From Ophiostoma sp. CBS 140.51 (taxonomy: Eukaryota > Ascomycota > Sordariomycetes > Ophiostomatales > Ophiostomataceae), in the NCBI GenBank assembly GCA_029298735.1, contig JANSLP010000185.1:1-62792 (forward strand): DNA of 62,792 nucleotides, read 5' to 3'. Each line of letters begins with the position of its first letter. Position 1 is the first letter of the stretch. Position numbers and translations under genes: made by a program. Of the stretch, positions 1-10,596 are shown piece after piece. The notes below the pieces were generated by a model. The model searched no databases and had not been told where the DNA came from. It saw nothing but the letters and a program-made list of their open reading frames with translations.

Positions 1-569
1 AAAATATCTACATATAAAATAGTGGAATTGTATAAAAATTATATATAAAAGGACATAAGAATTATGTGAGAGAAAAAATTCACTTGCTGCAGACAAACAG
101 AGTCTGCGTAGATCTTCACAGATGCGGCCGTTTTTTTGACGATGATACAGTCGTTCTTGTTCTCTGAAGTTGAAATGTAGATAAAGTGGAGACCATATGT
201 GCAGGTAGATTTTATTTTGGGAAGGAGCGTGCCTCAAGATGCTAGTTTTCAGTGCCCCGCCACGTGACGTATCCCGAAATGTTGCACTATCTATCGCAAT
301 TGGCAGCTGCAGTGAGAATAGCAAAGGTGAGCACCAACCATTACATAGCTTAACCTCGTCACCTCTTGACTTCAACCTCAAGCTCAATTGCGACAGCGAT
401 CAGAACCAGGCATGACGAGCGGCACACGAGCACAGCTCTCATAACAAGACAATTCCGAGCTGCACATACAACAGAACATCCGTTCTCCTGCTTCATTGGA
501 CCGCAGCCCTGCCGCAATGGCCTTGTGGCGGCATTAAGGCATTGGAAATAGAGAGCGACCGCCGCCAAG
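1..569. other. Spacer and putative npr2 leader with two short upstream ORFs
   Basis: No gene is supported upstream of npr2. The first 200 bases are AT-rich. If the npr2 transcript begins before about 410, its leader holds two tiny ORFs that end before the npr2 start: one at 412-444 (10 codons plus stop) and one at 517-537 (6 codons plus stop). The transcript start is not visible, so their presence on the mRNA is an inference. Confidence 0.5.
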
Positions 570-2846
570 ATGACCATCCACGGCATCTTTTATGCGCGGT
601 TCCTGCCGCAGGAAGGCACCAAGATCGTCGCGCAGAGCCCGCCAGGATGCATTGTCCCCGTGGCAGTTGCTGACGAGAGTGACGATGAGTTTGACGACCG
701 GGACAAGGATCGCGAAGCCGAAGCTGCAGCTGCAGCCAATTCTCACGACGATCGAAAGGAGAGTGTGGACTCTGCCGTGTCGCCTACGACGGTGCGCAGC
801 AAAGCCAGGATCGGTGCCGACAGCGATGACGACGACGAAGATGAAGAGGACGAAGAGGACGATGCCACAACAACAGCGGCGGCCGCAGCAGCCGCAGCTT
901 CGGCTCTTTTAGGAGGCAGCAGTGTCCACACCCACAACACCCACACTGGCATCAGTTTCTTGCCCAAACGTGCCCGCGGCAAGCCACTCTTTGATTTTGA
1001 TATCATGCAGGAGTACGTCATCCCGCGACCGGCTTTCTTCAATCGCTATCTGGCCGCCCACGATCCCAGCGGCCGCTTTACAGTCCTGGGCTTACCTGTT
1101 GCCATCCGAGACGCCAAGTACGACCGCAATGAGTTTATCTTCAACTTTGGTATCGTCGTCGACGTCGGTGACGATCAGGGCCCCTATGAACGTGTTGTAC
1201 GGCGTCTTGCGTCAACGTTTGCCGAGATGGAGAAGCAAAACGAGTTCCTAAGCCGCGAAGAGCAGCGAGAGCAGCAGCGAGTGCGGAGTATGCCAGGTGG
1301 GCCAGCAGGAAGAGTGGGCGCAAGTATTGGCGGCGGTGGGGGTGGCATCGGCGAGGCGTTACTTGCTGGAGGTATGGGACCTGGTAGCGGCTTGCCTACC
1401 AACACCTATCCAGCCAGTCCGGCGGGTGCGATGGGCGGCCACGCTTCAGGAGGAACCGGGTCGGATGCTGGTGGCGGCACGCCCGGGTTCCATGCCATGG
1501 CTGGAGCAATGGGAAACACCATGGCCATCAGCAGCATCGACGGCTTTTTGGACCGGAGGCGGATCGCCGCACAGTCACCTCCCCTGGGTCCACAAGGAGG
1601 AGGCATCCGCGCAACCAGTGTCAGCAATAACAGGGCCGGCGCAGGAAATCTTGCGACCAGCGCCAGTGCCACTGCCGTGTCCAACGCCATGATGGCCATG
1701 AACGATCACAACGGCCACAGCCCCTACCACCGCCGGTCGATCCAGAGTCTTTTGGAGATTATCAAGGAAGACTTGAACTTGTACGGCGAGTGCATGATCC
1801 CCGTCGACGACGCCAACACGATCAACATGAAGCTCTTCCCGCTACATCCCAATCCGCCCGCCGTCGAAGGCTGGCACGTCCCCGTCCCCAAGATGCGCCT
1901 TGCCGACACGGTCGACCCGTCGTGGGACCTGACTTTGCAGCGTGTCATTGCCCACATGGACGGTGTCTCTGATGTGCGCCGCATCGCCTTCGAGGCCGAC
2001 ATATCCATGGAGCTGTGTCGGTCGGCCCTGCGCCACCTGTTGTACTATGATACCATTCTGTTGCTCGACATGTTCTTCTTTGGTTCCTGCTATGCGCCAC
2101 GGCCGGGTATTCACGACTTCGTTGCCAATGTGGGCGGTATCGTCGACGAGTGTGCACGCTATGTCTGCTTAGGGTGGCAACAGCAGCAGCACGGCGATGA
2201 AGACGACGACGACGACCTTGTTATTGGTGGGCGATCTAGCAGACAGGGCACTGTTCGGCGCAAACGGCCGCACATCGGCCTGTCTGATCAAAGCCACGGG
2301 CGCCGACACGACTCGGACGACGACGACGACTCGGACGGCGACCAGCATGGCGACAACAACCATCACCGCCCGCTGCGTGTCAGCAACTACGACCTCATCC
2401 GCCTCATGACCAGCTTCTGTGTTGGCCGCACCGTCACCGAGTGGCTCAAGAGCCATGCCGATGCTGGGTTTGATGTCCTTCGCTACGTCGATGTGCGCCG
2501 CCTCGTGCAGTTTGGTGTCATCAAGGGCTGTCTGTACCGCGTGCACAAGTATGTTGTGTCTAAACAGTACCTGGCATCGCTCGTTACTGGACGGTCTGCC
2601 GTTGACCACGTACTACGGCACGGCCATCGGCACAGCCATGGACACAATGGCCACGACGACAAGCATGCGCCGTCTCATGCACATGCTCACCACGACACGG
2701 CAAAAGACCCGCTGCAAAAGTACACCGACGGGCACCACCACTTTGACCAGATTATTACGGAGCAGAACTTAACAGAGGTCGAGATCATCGACCGGCTCAA
2801 GCGTCTTCCCTTACCAGCAGGCGACCTCAAGATTCTTTATCGATAG
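570..2846 (+). CDS. npr2: Npr2, subunit of the SEACIT/GATOR1-type TORC1 inhibitory complex
   Basis: Single-exon gene for 758 residues, starting at the first in-frame ATG of the conserved N terminus (IHGIFYARFLPQEG), which matches the NPR2/NPRL2 family. Npr2 partners Npr3 in the complex that restrains TORC1 when amino acids are scarce. Conserved blocks sit at about 1-40, 140-200 (QEYVIPRPAFFNRYL), 395-540 (YGECMIPVDDANTINMKLFP, then LRHLLYYDTILLLDMFF) and 610-690. Low-complexity inserts separate them: an acidic and alanine-rich stretch near 45-125, a Gly-rich one near 235-390, an Asp-rich one near 545-610 and a His-rich one near 690-725. The length is above that of yeast Npr2, as is usual in filamentous fungi with such inserts. 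It converges on the TyrRS gene with a 283-bp gap. The assignment to Npr2 rather than Npr3 rests on the N-terminal motif. Confidence 0.93.
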   Translation: MTIHGIFYARFLPQEGTKIVAQSPPGCIVPVAVADESDDEFDDRDKDREAEAAAAANSHDDRKESVDSAVSPTTVRSKARIGADSDDDDEDEEDEEDDATTTAAAAAAAASALLGGSSVHTHNTHTGISFLPKRARGKPLFDFDIMQEYVIPRPAFFNRYLAAHDPSGRFTVLGLPVAIRDAKYDRNEFIFNFGIVVDVGDDQGPYERVVRRLASTFAEMEKQNEFLSREEQREQQRVRSMPGGPAGRVGASIGGGGGGIGEALLAGGMGPGSGLPTNTYPASPAGAMGGHASGGTGSDAGGGTPGFHAMAGAMGNTMAISSIDGFLDRRRIAAQSPPLGPQGGGIRATSVSNNRAGAGNLATSASATAVSNAMMAMNDHNGHSPYHRRSIQSLLEIIKEDLNLYGECMIPVDDANTINMKLFPLHPNPPAVEGWHVPVPKMRLADTVDPSWDLTLQRVIAHMDGVSDVRRIAFEADISMELCRSALRHLLYYDTILLLDMFFFGSCYAPRPGIHDFVANVGGIVDECARYVCLGWQQQQHGDEDDDDDLVIGGRSSRQGTVRRKRPHIGLSDQSHGRRHDSDDDDDSDGDQHGDNNHHRPLRVSNYDLIRLMTSFCVGRTVTEWLKSHADAGFDVLRYVDVRRLVQFGVIKGCLYRVHKYVVSKQYLASLVTGRSAVDHVLRHGHRHSHGHNGHDDKHAPSHAHAHHDTAKDPLQKYTDGHHHFDQIITEQNLTEVEIIDRLKRLPLPAGDLKILYR

Positions 2847-3129
2847 GGAGGGGGCGTTTGTTTGAGGCGATGGTTGTTTATGTACGGCATATACCAGGTC
2901 GGCGTTATAGCAGGGTTTTCATTCAGGATATTTGAGAGATATCAGTACCACGTCCATTTTATTATTTTACAAACGCCGAAGCAAATCTATAAGTTGTTGT
3001 ACAGAATGTTTACAATATGCGAAGAGAATAGCACGCGCTAAATGCTCATGAGAGTGGTGTCATAAATAGAAACACAAACTTTTTTGTCTTTCGTCCCTCA
3101 ACGCCCCCCCCCCAACATTCCCGGCCCGT

Positions 3130-5261
3130 TCAGTATCGGTCGTTGTCACTGTCCTCATCATCGTTGCGGCTCTTTCTATCCTTGCCGTTATTGCGATTCT
3201 CACGACGCCGCGCCTGCTCGCGCTTAATCTCTGCCTCCAGACTGCGCACCTGCTCTGGCTTCTCGTCGGGGAACACCAGCCGGCCGTCATCGGCGCCGTC
3301 GTTTTCAAAAGCCGCCCTAAGCGCGTCCTTGTCCGAGTTACTCAGTCGCTTCTTGCCCGCATTGAACTTTTCATCCTCACCTTCCGTGAGTCCCGCCCGC
3401 AGCGACTTGAGCTGTTCCCGCAGCTGCCGCACCTTACCCGTGTACATCTGGCCCGGGTATGTCTTGCCTGTCGCAGCAAACTCCTCGTCGCTGATAATCT
3501 CAATAATCCGCAGGTTGTGCTGGCCGCGGCGCAGCACCATGTACTTGTCGTCAATGATAAAGTTCTTGGTGTCCTCGGGGAACCAGAGGTGCACAGGCGT
3601 GAAGTCGAGCTGCGTCAGCGGCATGCCCTTGTTGACACGTGCCGACTGGCCCGGGGATGCACCAACATAAGCGCCCTTTTGGATGGCCACGCGGTTGCCC
3701 TCGGACACGCTGTTGACAAGACCGGCGGCGTAAAGGATGCGTGCAACTTTACCGCCGTCGAAAAGTGAGCGGGGCAGCTGGATGTCGATCTGGGGCGCCG
3801 TGTTCAGCGTGATGGGGTGCTTGCCGTCGGGGTCCACCTCGTGAGCCTCGCCCTCGGCCAGTTCAGCAACATTGCTGTCCTTGTTCTTGGCATAGGTGGC
3901 ATGGTGGCGGTCGCGAGCCTCGTCGGCCTCGGTCATACCGTGCACAAGAGCGACGACCTCGTACGCTAGGGCATGCTGCGGGATGCGCTTGCTGGGGTCG
4001 AGCTCGTGCTCCTTCATGAGACCAGCAATGTGCTCCATGGGCATAAAGGTGAACAAGCGCAGCAGGCCCTCGACGTCGGCATCAGGCCGGCGCACAAAGT
4101 AGCCGTACAGCTCAAACGTGCTCGTCTGGAACTTGTCCAGCCAGACTGCGTTGCCGGCGCTCTTGCCAAACTTGTTGCCCGCGCTGTCGGTCAGCAGCGG
4201 TACTGTGAAGCCCACGGGGTCGTGCAGCATGCCGGACGGCAGCTGCTTGGCCGGGTCGGGCTCCGACGCGCGAATAATCTTGAAGGCATCGGCGCCCGTC
4301 ACAATGTTGCCATACTGGTCTGAGCCGCCAATCTGCATCTGCACGCCCTGCGCGACATACATGTGCCACCAATCCCACGCCTGCATCAGCGGGTACGTAA
4401 ACTCGGCAAAGGACATGCCGTCGCCCTGTGTCAGCTTGCGCTTAACAGTGTCGCGCGACAGCATGGGCCCAATGCGCAGACCGGCACCCAGCCGCTGCAG
4501 CACCTCGAGCATCGGCAGTTTGTTCCACCAGTGGCCGTTTTGCAGCACGCCGCGGCGCCATGCCCAGTTCTTAGTGTAGCCGTAGCGACGGGCTTGGTCC
4601 TCTACATTGGTCCAAATCTTCTTGAGCTGGAAATGGATCTTGATCATGTTCATAGCCACGACGGCGTTCTTCACCTCGTCGCGGCTCTTGAGGCGGTCGG
4701 TCGGGTCGCCAATCTTGGCCGTGGCACCACCGATGAGCGTGATAGCACGGAAGCCATTCATGTACATCCAGAAGAGCGGCATGAGCGGCAGCAGGTGGCC
4801 GACATGAAGGGAGGCGGCTGTGGGGTCGATGCCGACGTAGGCGCCGATGCGCTTTTCGGTGAGGAGTGTGCGGATGTCTTCACGGTTGCTAAACACGAGA
4901 TTGTTAGAATTTATCCTGTTCTGTCATGGCTACCGAGTGATTGTTGGTCAAAAAGTGCTTACCCAGCAACATCCTTGACGTAGCCACGCTCTTCAAAGAT
5001 ATCCCACATGGCCTTGGTCTCACCGGCCTTGATGCTGAGAGCCTTCTCCGCCCATTCGTCGTCCGCCGCATTGATCTTGGCCGTCATTTTGGGTCCATGT
5101 TTGGCAAATGCTTTGCCAGTCATGTGCCGTCTCTGTTGTGGTGCCTGGAGGGGCTGTCGCCGTATCTGTTGTTGCTGCGTCAAAAGAAGCTGTCTTGCGC
5201 ATCGCCGGCAGATTTCTGCATTAGGCGACTGCCACCTCCGGGCGGTGGCCGGAAGCGACAT
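3130..5261 (-). CDS. cyt-18: Mitochondrial tyrosyl-tRNA synthetase, CYT-18 type (also a group I intron splicing factor)
   Basis: Two exons, 5261-4963 and 4888-3130, joined over a 74-nt intron (GTAAGC..TAG, branch TTCTAAC), give 685 residues. It charges mitochondrial tRNA-Tyr; in Pezizomycotina the CYT-18 family also folds group I introns. The class I motif HVGH is at about 128-131 and the KMSKS counterpart KFGKS at about 339-343. An S4-like C-terminal region follows (TGKVRQLREQL). The first 50 residues are Arg/Gln-rich without acidic residues before position 60, a plausible matrix presequence. The stretch DEWAEKALSIKAG to EERGYVKDVAG corresponds to the fungal N-terminal extension (helix H0 region) linked to splicing in Neurospora. 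The C terminus is a basic then acidic tail. An apparent start at 4896 is a GTG within the intron, not the true start. The dual role is inferred from the family. Confidence 0.93.
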
Positions 5262-5999
5262 GGTTGTGTGGGTGCCTGTGTGCCGGCTGGGATTTCGTTG
5301 TATGTCGTTGTTGCTCGCTCAGTTGGTCTACCGCATGTTGGGATGAATTCCCCTGTCTGTTGGTGAATTGGCGTGTCGCGTGTTCTGCGTCGATGTCATC
5401 CGTTGTTAGTCGTCAGCCTTTGGTGAAAAGCTTCCCTCCAAAAGCTTTGACTTTTTAAAGTGGGTCGACAGAGCTCAATCCGTGTACGCTATTGGCTGGC
5501 GCGCTTTTCTTGACATGTGCCTCGACGCTCTTCGGAGAAACCATATCGCGTCCCCGCCTTCGCTCCTTGGCTCCTTCCCCCCATTCTCCTCCTTCTCTTT
5601 CCCCCATTCCCAGCCAGTACTCTCCGAGCCTTTCCCCACCTTCCGAACCCACACGGGCCAATCAAGCATGTGCGAATTGCGAATTCTCAGCCAGTCATCC
5701 TCGGGCCAAAGCGCAAGTAGCAGGTGCGCCTGTGCTCAGTGTTTGAATCTCGGCTTCCGGCTTCTTCCCTTTTTCGCCTACCCAAAATCCCCATCGTCAT
5801 TGCAATTGCACCTTTTTCTCCAACACCTCACAACACACGACACGCTTTTATTCCATCACGATCGCTGACGACCGCTTCGACGACCCGTCAATTGCCATCT
5901 CCGCCCATTCAATTCCGTGTTCGCCTTCATTTCTCCGTCTTTTCGCCATCCATTCCCCTCTTCCGACTTCATCCACATCTTCAAATCACATCTTTCGCA
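5262..5999. promoter_or_regulatory. Bidirectional promoter between the TyrRS gene and SDH4
   Basis: This 738-bp interval separates two divergently transcribed nuclear genes for mitochondrial proteins. An inverted CCAAT (ATTGG) lies at 5491-5495 and a direct CCAAT at 5658-5662. The right half (5560-5999) is strongly CT-rich on the plus strand, like a fungal leader running into SDH4. Open frames here are low-complexity and look noncoding. Shared control is an inference from the arrangement. Confidence 0.5.
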
Positions 6000-6637
6000 A
6001 TGGCTTCCATCGCGCGCACTTCTCTGCTCCGGGAGGCCGCCACCGCGTCCCGGATGGCCTCTGTCCGTCCCGTTTTCCAGCAGCAGCCCCTCTTCCAGAA
6101 CACCGCCCGGATAGCCGCCTTCCACGCTTCGAGCAGACGCAACCTCCTGCCGCCACCGCAGCGTATGTTCCAATCTCCCTTCCGACGATATTCCGATCAC
6201 ATGTGTCGGAACAATACTTCAATACTTTCCTACGCCATTGATTTGTTCAGTGCTAACTCCTCGCAGAGGTCGTCATCGGTGGTGTCAACGATGCCGCTCC
6301 CGTCCCCGCCCCTAACCCCAGCCACGGCTCCTACCACTGGACCTTTGAGCGCCTCGTCGCCGCCGGCATCGTGCCCCTGACCGTCGCTCCCTTCGCCGCC
6401 GGCTCGCTCAACCCGACTACCGACGCCATCCTGTGCGCCCTCCTGCTCGTCCACTCCCACCTCGGCTTCCAGGTCCTCGTCACCGACTACATCCCCGAGA
6501 AGCGCTTCCCCAAGGCTCGCAAGGGCTTCTCGTGGGGCCTCAACGCCGTCACCGCCCTTGTCGGCCTGGGCCTGTACGAGTTCGAGACGAACGATGTCGG
6601 TGTTACCGAGCTGGTCAGCAAGCTGTGGCACGCATAA
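6000..6637 (+). CDS. SDH4: Succinate dehydrogenase membrane anchor subunit (CybS, SDH4)
   Basis: Two exons, 6000-6162 and 6267-6637, flank a 104-nt intron (GTATGT..CAG, with TGCTAAC before the acceptor), giving 177 residues. This is the small cytochrome b anchor of complex II in the inner mitochondrial membrane; it helps bind ubiquinone and heme b. The N terminus is rich in Arg, Ala and Ser, as in a presequence (RTSLLREAATASR). The mature part carries the family block GSYHWTFERLVAAGIVPLT, then three hydrophobic helices, with the heme-ligand candidate His in LLVHSHLGF followed by TDYIPEKRFP, which includes the family's Asp-Tyr pair near the quinone site. The ATG at 6000 starts the presequence and lies just after a CT-rich leader. 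It is head to head with the TyrRS gene. Confidence 0.95.
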
Positions 6638-9269
6638 GCGTGGTATCGCAGTTGCGGTGTTGTGTTGATTTGAGATGCTAGTGAAGGGTAACGATGTCGA
6701 TCGTACCTATCGTGAGAGTTCAGCTTCAATACGAAAGAGAGGAGGATAAAAAAACTCGAAAAGCAACGAAAATCGATACAAAAAAAACAATAGAAAACTT
6801 GGAACGATTGTCAACCTACTTCTTGTCTTTTGGCATCATTACCGGCTTTTTCTAAGGAGACCATAGTGAGAGCATCAGCATATCACGGGTCTTTTCTGTG
6901 TAAACATTTCCAACCAACCATTATCATTTTTGTGGCAACTAAGTATACAATCATTTTTCTTGTTTCATAAACAATTTACAAGAAATTATACAAAACCGTT
7001 ATGAAATATTTATCAACGGAGAGTCCGTACTTCAATACTTTCTCGGTGTCTTTTACGGGGCAAAGACAGTGGAATTGAACAGGCATATGAGAACGGAGAT
7101 CCTTTCTTTGGCTTCGAAATGATGGCTCACAGCCTCTCATCCATGAACACGTTGAGCTGACCTGCCAAATATCGAATGGTTCCCTTGGATCTTGGAGGGA
7201 AATTGTGAAAGAATACTATGTACAATGGTGAAATCTATGTATTTTGTCGTTGCGACTACTCATCCAAGAAGTGGCCTTCTGTTTCAAGAAATTGAGTAAA
7301 CGCTTGTTGTTACCTTGTGTATGCTTAAATGATACATTAGTTTAACTTATTGCTATAGTTATTTTTTCTTTCTCTATTGTAATTGATTTCTTGCTTCTTC
7401 TTTCTTTGTTATTATCTTTAAACAAAATAAGGGATGTCTTGTGTGGTTAAAATGCTGTGTTATTTATATATTGATTTTACAATACACCATGGAGATTTCA
7501 ACAAACAAGGTTGGATTTCGAGCAAGTATGATTAAATACTTCACCCACTAATACAGATTATTACTTTGTGAGAGATATGATCAAAAACAGCTCAATAAGT
7601 CTGCCATGTATTTACAATGCCGCCCAATGGATAAATCTGCAAACGGCGTGCCCTCTTTTCCAGCATGTCGTGTCGTGTTGCAGCAGGCCGAGATCCGTGA
7701 TGGTGCGAGATGGCACCTTCAAACGAAATAATAACTAGAATGACCAGCTACCTTTATTTTTTCGAATGGTGGTGATGACCATCGTATGGCGCGTCTTTGC
7801 AGGAACAAGACTTGATAAGCAGAGTAAACGTCGCCATAATTCATCGCGTTACCGGCGCTTAAACCGTATGTACGGAGATGCGTTAATGATGCCTGTTCAC
7901 CTTGACGGACTGGAGAAGCGGAAAAAATATGACCCAAATACCAAAGTAATAGGGGTACAGCTGGGACTTGAGTACAAGACAGCACCGAGGCTCGGGGTGG
8001 ATCGCGCAAAGGTGCTGTTTTACTTTGTCCAAGTTGATTGCCAGCGGGGACTGGTGGAGGGAGGCTGGTATCATCAGCGAATATCACATATCAGTTTTTG
8101 AGTTGTGTTGGTTTCTTTTTCTTCTGTATTTCCCCTCCTTCTTTCTTTCTTTTTCCTGCCTTCTTTTTTCTTATCGCTTCTGTAACGTCGACTTCGCTTG
8201 GAGCAAAATCCCCGGCGTGCGTGCTCTCACCGATGCAGACCCTTCATCGTGTTGAAGAATATGAGAATATGACGGGGCAAATGAAGCTGACATCTTCATC
8301 ATGACAAAGACGGCTCGCGGTGAGTGTTCCTATGAGACTGGGTCATATGTATTTCTACTTCTTCGGCCTCTCCAACAAGTTTTCACAGTGAGAACGTACG
8401 ATACTAATCCTGTCATCCACCATACAAAGTTTGTGTTGTGTTTCTGCTGTTTGACCCGATTATCGGACGCGGCAGATCTACTATGTCCCGCGGTTCCCGC
8501 GCGGCATTTGCGGGCGGCTGGAACCACACCGTTGGACGGAATATTTTTCGTGCATCGGACGCAGCCATGGCACGGAATATGAGGTTGTGTTCGTAGTAGT
8601 TGGTATGTGTTTCGAAATCCTCCTTAAAACGCAGTGAGAGATCAACAGAAGCAGCGTGTTAAAGATACTATTCAGAGTGAGAGACAAACACGAAGAACCC
8701 GAAAGCAAAACAAAAGCAATAGCCTTCACGGCAAAAGGAAAAAAAACCCGAGACCCTGGTACGTTCTGGGTCGCATTGAAAACGGACGAACGCAACCTGG
8801 TCCGTGTTGGTGTGTCTTGGTGGCAGATATTTCCTGGGATTGGGGATATTGGGACCACCTGGAACGCTTCTTTGGGTCTTTTGCGCCGAAACAAATCAAT
8901 CAAAAAGAGGACGTCGTAAAGTAAAAGTAAAATAACAGAATACAAAGAGACGACCCTGGACGACCTAAGAATGGCTTTATCTCTTGTGCCAGTACGAAAT
9001 ACGGCCGAGTCCTTTTCCGGCTTCCGCAATCCGCGGCACCCACTCTCAGGCGTTTCTTTTCTTTGTTGTTTGAGGCGCAGAAACAGTGTTCTCCTTCGCG
9101 CCATCAATTACGATCCTGCCCTCCTGGCATCTGTAGCCACTCGCATCTACTGTACCTCCTTTCGGTTTTCCAAACGCCGCCCGGAAGGACCCCCGACGTA
9201 GCATTTAATCAGACAGGGCGCCTGACCGGTGTGCGAGGGTGTCTGCAGAGCATGTAGAAAGTCTGCAAG

Positions 9270-9286
9270 CTGCGTCTGCGACGCAG
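9270..9286. repeat. Perfect 7-bp hairpin
   Basis: CTGCGTC and GACGCAG form a perfect inverted repeat around a TGC loop, inside the large spacer. No U-run follows and no gene adjoins it. Its role is unknown and chance is possible. Confidence 0.4.
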
Positions 9287-10569
9287 GCAGATTGAAAAGA
9301 ACAAGGCAACCACCGGCGCATTCTCCGACTTCAAGTTGAATATGTGTTAAGGGAGAGGAGAGCGTTGTATCGTGAGGAAATAAGAACGCCTCTACGGACA
9401 AGGTGCAAAGCAAAGAGTTGTAGATTTTTTCTTCTTTTTCATCTTCCCCTCTCTGTTCTCACCGCAACCTCGCCCACAATCCCTCTCTGGATAGTCAATG
9501 CAACCCTTTCAACGTCGTACTCGCTGGCCCCCAATGTCCATTTCACGTACCGAACAAGGTGAATATTATCGATATGCTTGATTCGAACGGACTGGCGTAT
9601 CTTATTACTTCCAATATTCAGTCTTTTTTATGAGTTGGAATACAATAAGATGATGGACTGAACGAATACTATTTTCATTGCTAAATTCTACTTCTTCTAA
9701 CCCTGACTCAACAGGGCCGATATATAATAATAAGGGAAAAAAGAAAGATTTAGTAACACAGAATGACATTGAGCTCGGCGTAACCCTCCTATGGGAAACA
9801 ATCCGCGCGTGCCGCTGCCACTGCCGTGCCGTGTGCATGAATGGGGCCTGCACAGACGGGAGAGAAAGGAGAAAGACAACAGAAAGAAGGAGGAGACCCA
9901 GAAACCAGGGACACTAAAACGCAAGGACCACGAGCCGTGTGGGTTGTCATAAGATGGGTCGGAGTTGTGCTCAGTTTTGGGGCCTTTAGTCTGGCTCCTA
10001 GCAATTCGTTTACCCACACTTGCAAGGAGTACAAAACGGAACATTCCGTCATTCACTATTGCGACGATGAGAGGCGGCGCAAAAGTTCGAGAATGCGTGA
10101 CCCAGCCAGCTGGGCAACTGTCTTGGACGGACAGGACAATTCATGACTCGTGGAGAAATCTACAAGTATTTGAAATAATCCCCATACCAGCTGTACTGTA
10201 TTGGATTTCCCATTCGTCTACTTTGTATTTGATTTTTTTGTCAATCGAGCCTGGATCGATTCTGGGGTGGGCGACGCAAGGGAGGAAAAGCGAGACAAGG
10301 AGAAACCCCATAAAACAACCAAAACCCCATACCCAGGCGTTCTTCGTCCTCGAGACGCTACAAAGTACATACAACAAAACAACGAACCGGAGCGACAAAC
10401 CAGCCGACCGGGGAGCGGGTCCCCACTGACCCAAGCAGTGACCACCAAGAGACATCGAGCTGCGGAACAGCAAAACTGCACCACGGAGGAGCTCCTTCGA
10501 CTTGTTCGGCTCGCCTAATTGTGCACTGTAAGATGCAGCCCATTTTTTGACGTTAGCGGCGGGCGCTGG

Positions 10570-10596
10570 TTGAGGTCGAGGTTGAGGTCGAGGTTA
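10570..10596. repeat. Short tandem repeat, 12-bp unit
   Basis: The unit TTGAGGTCGAGG occurs twice, followed by a partial copy, in noncoding DNA. It looks like an ordinary minisatellite seed. Confidence 0.6.

Noticed and set aside
4889..4896. Start of the TyrRS inside its intron
   Set aside because: It is a GTG; the conserved HVGH domain joins exactly to the upstream presequence exon by a standard 74-nt intron.
7766..8101. 111-residue plus-strand ORF
   Set aside because: No motif, and no supporting leader or splice context; cannot be supported.
8481..9107. 208-residue minus-strand ORF in the first large spacer
   Set aside because: No recognised domain, no typical leader, unusual composition for the genes here; more likely chance.
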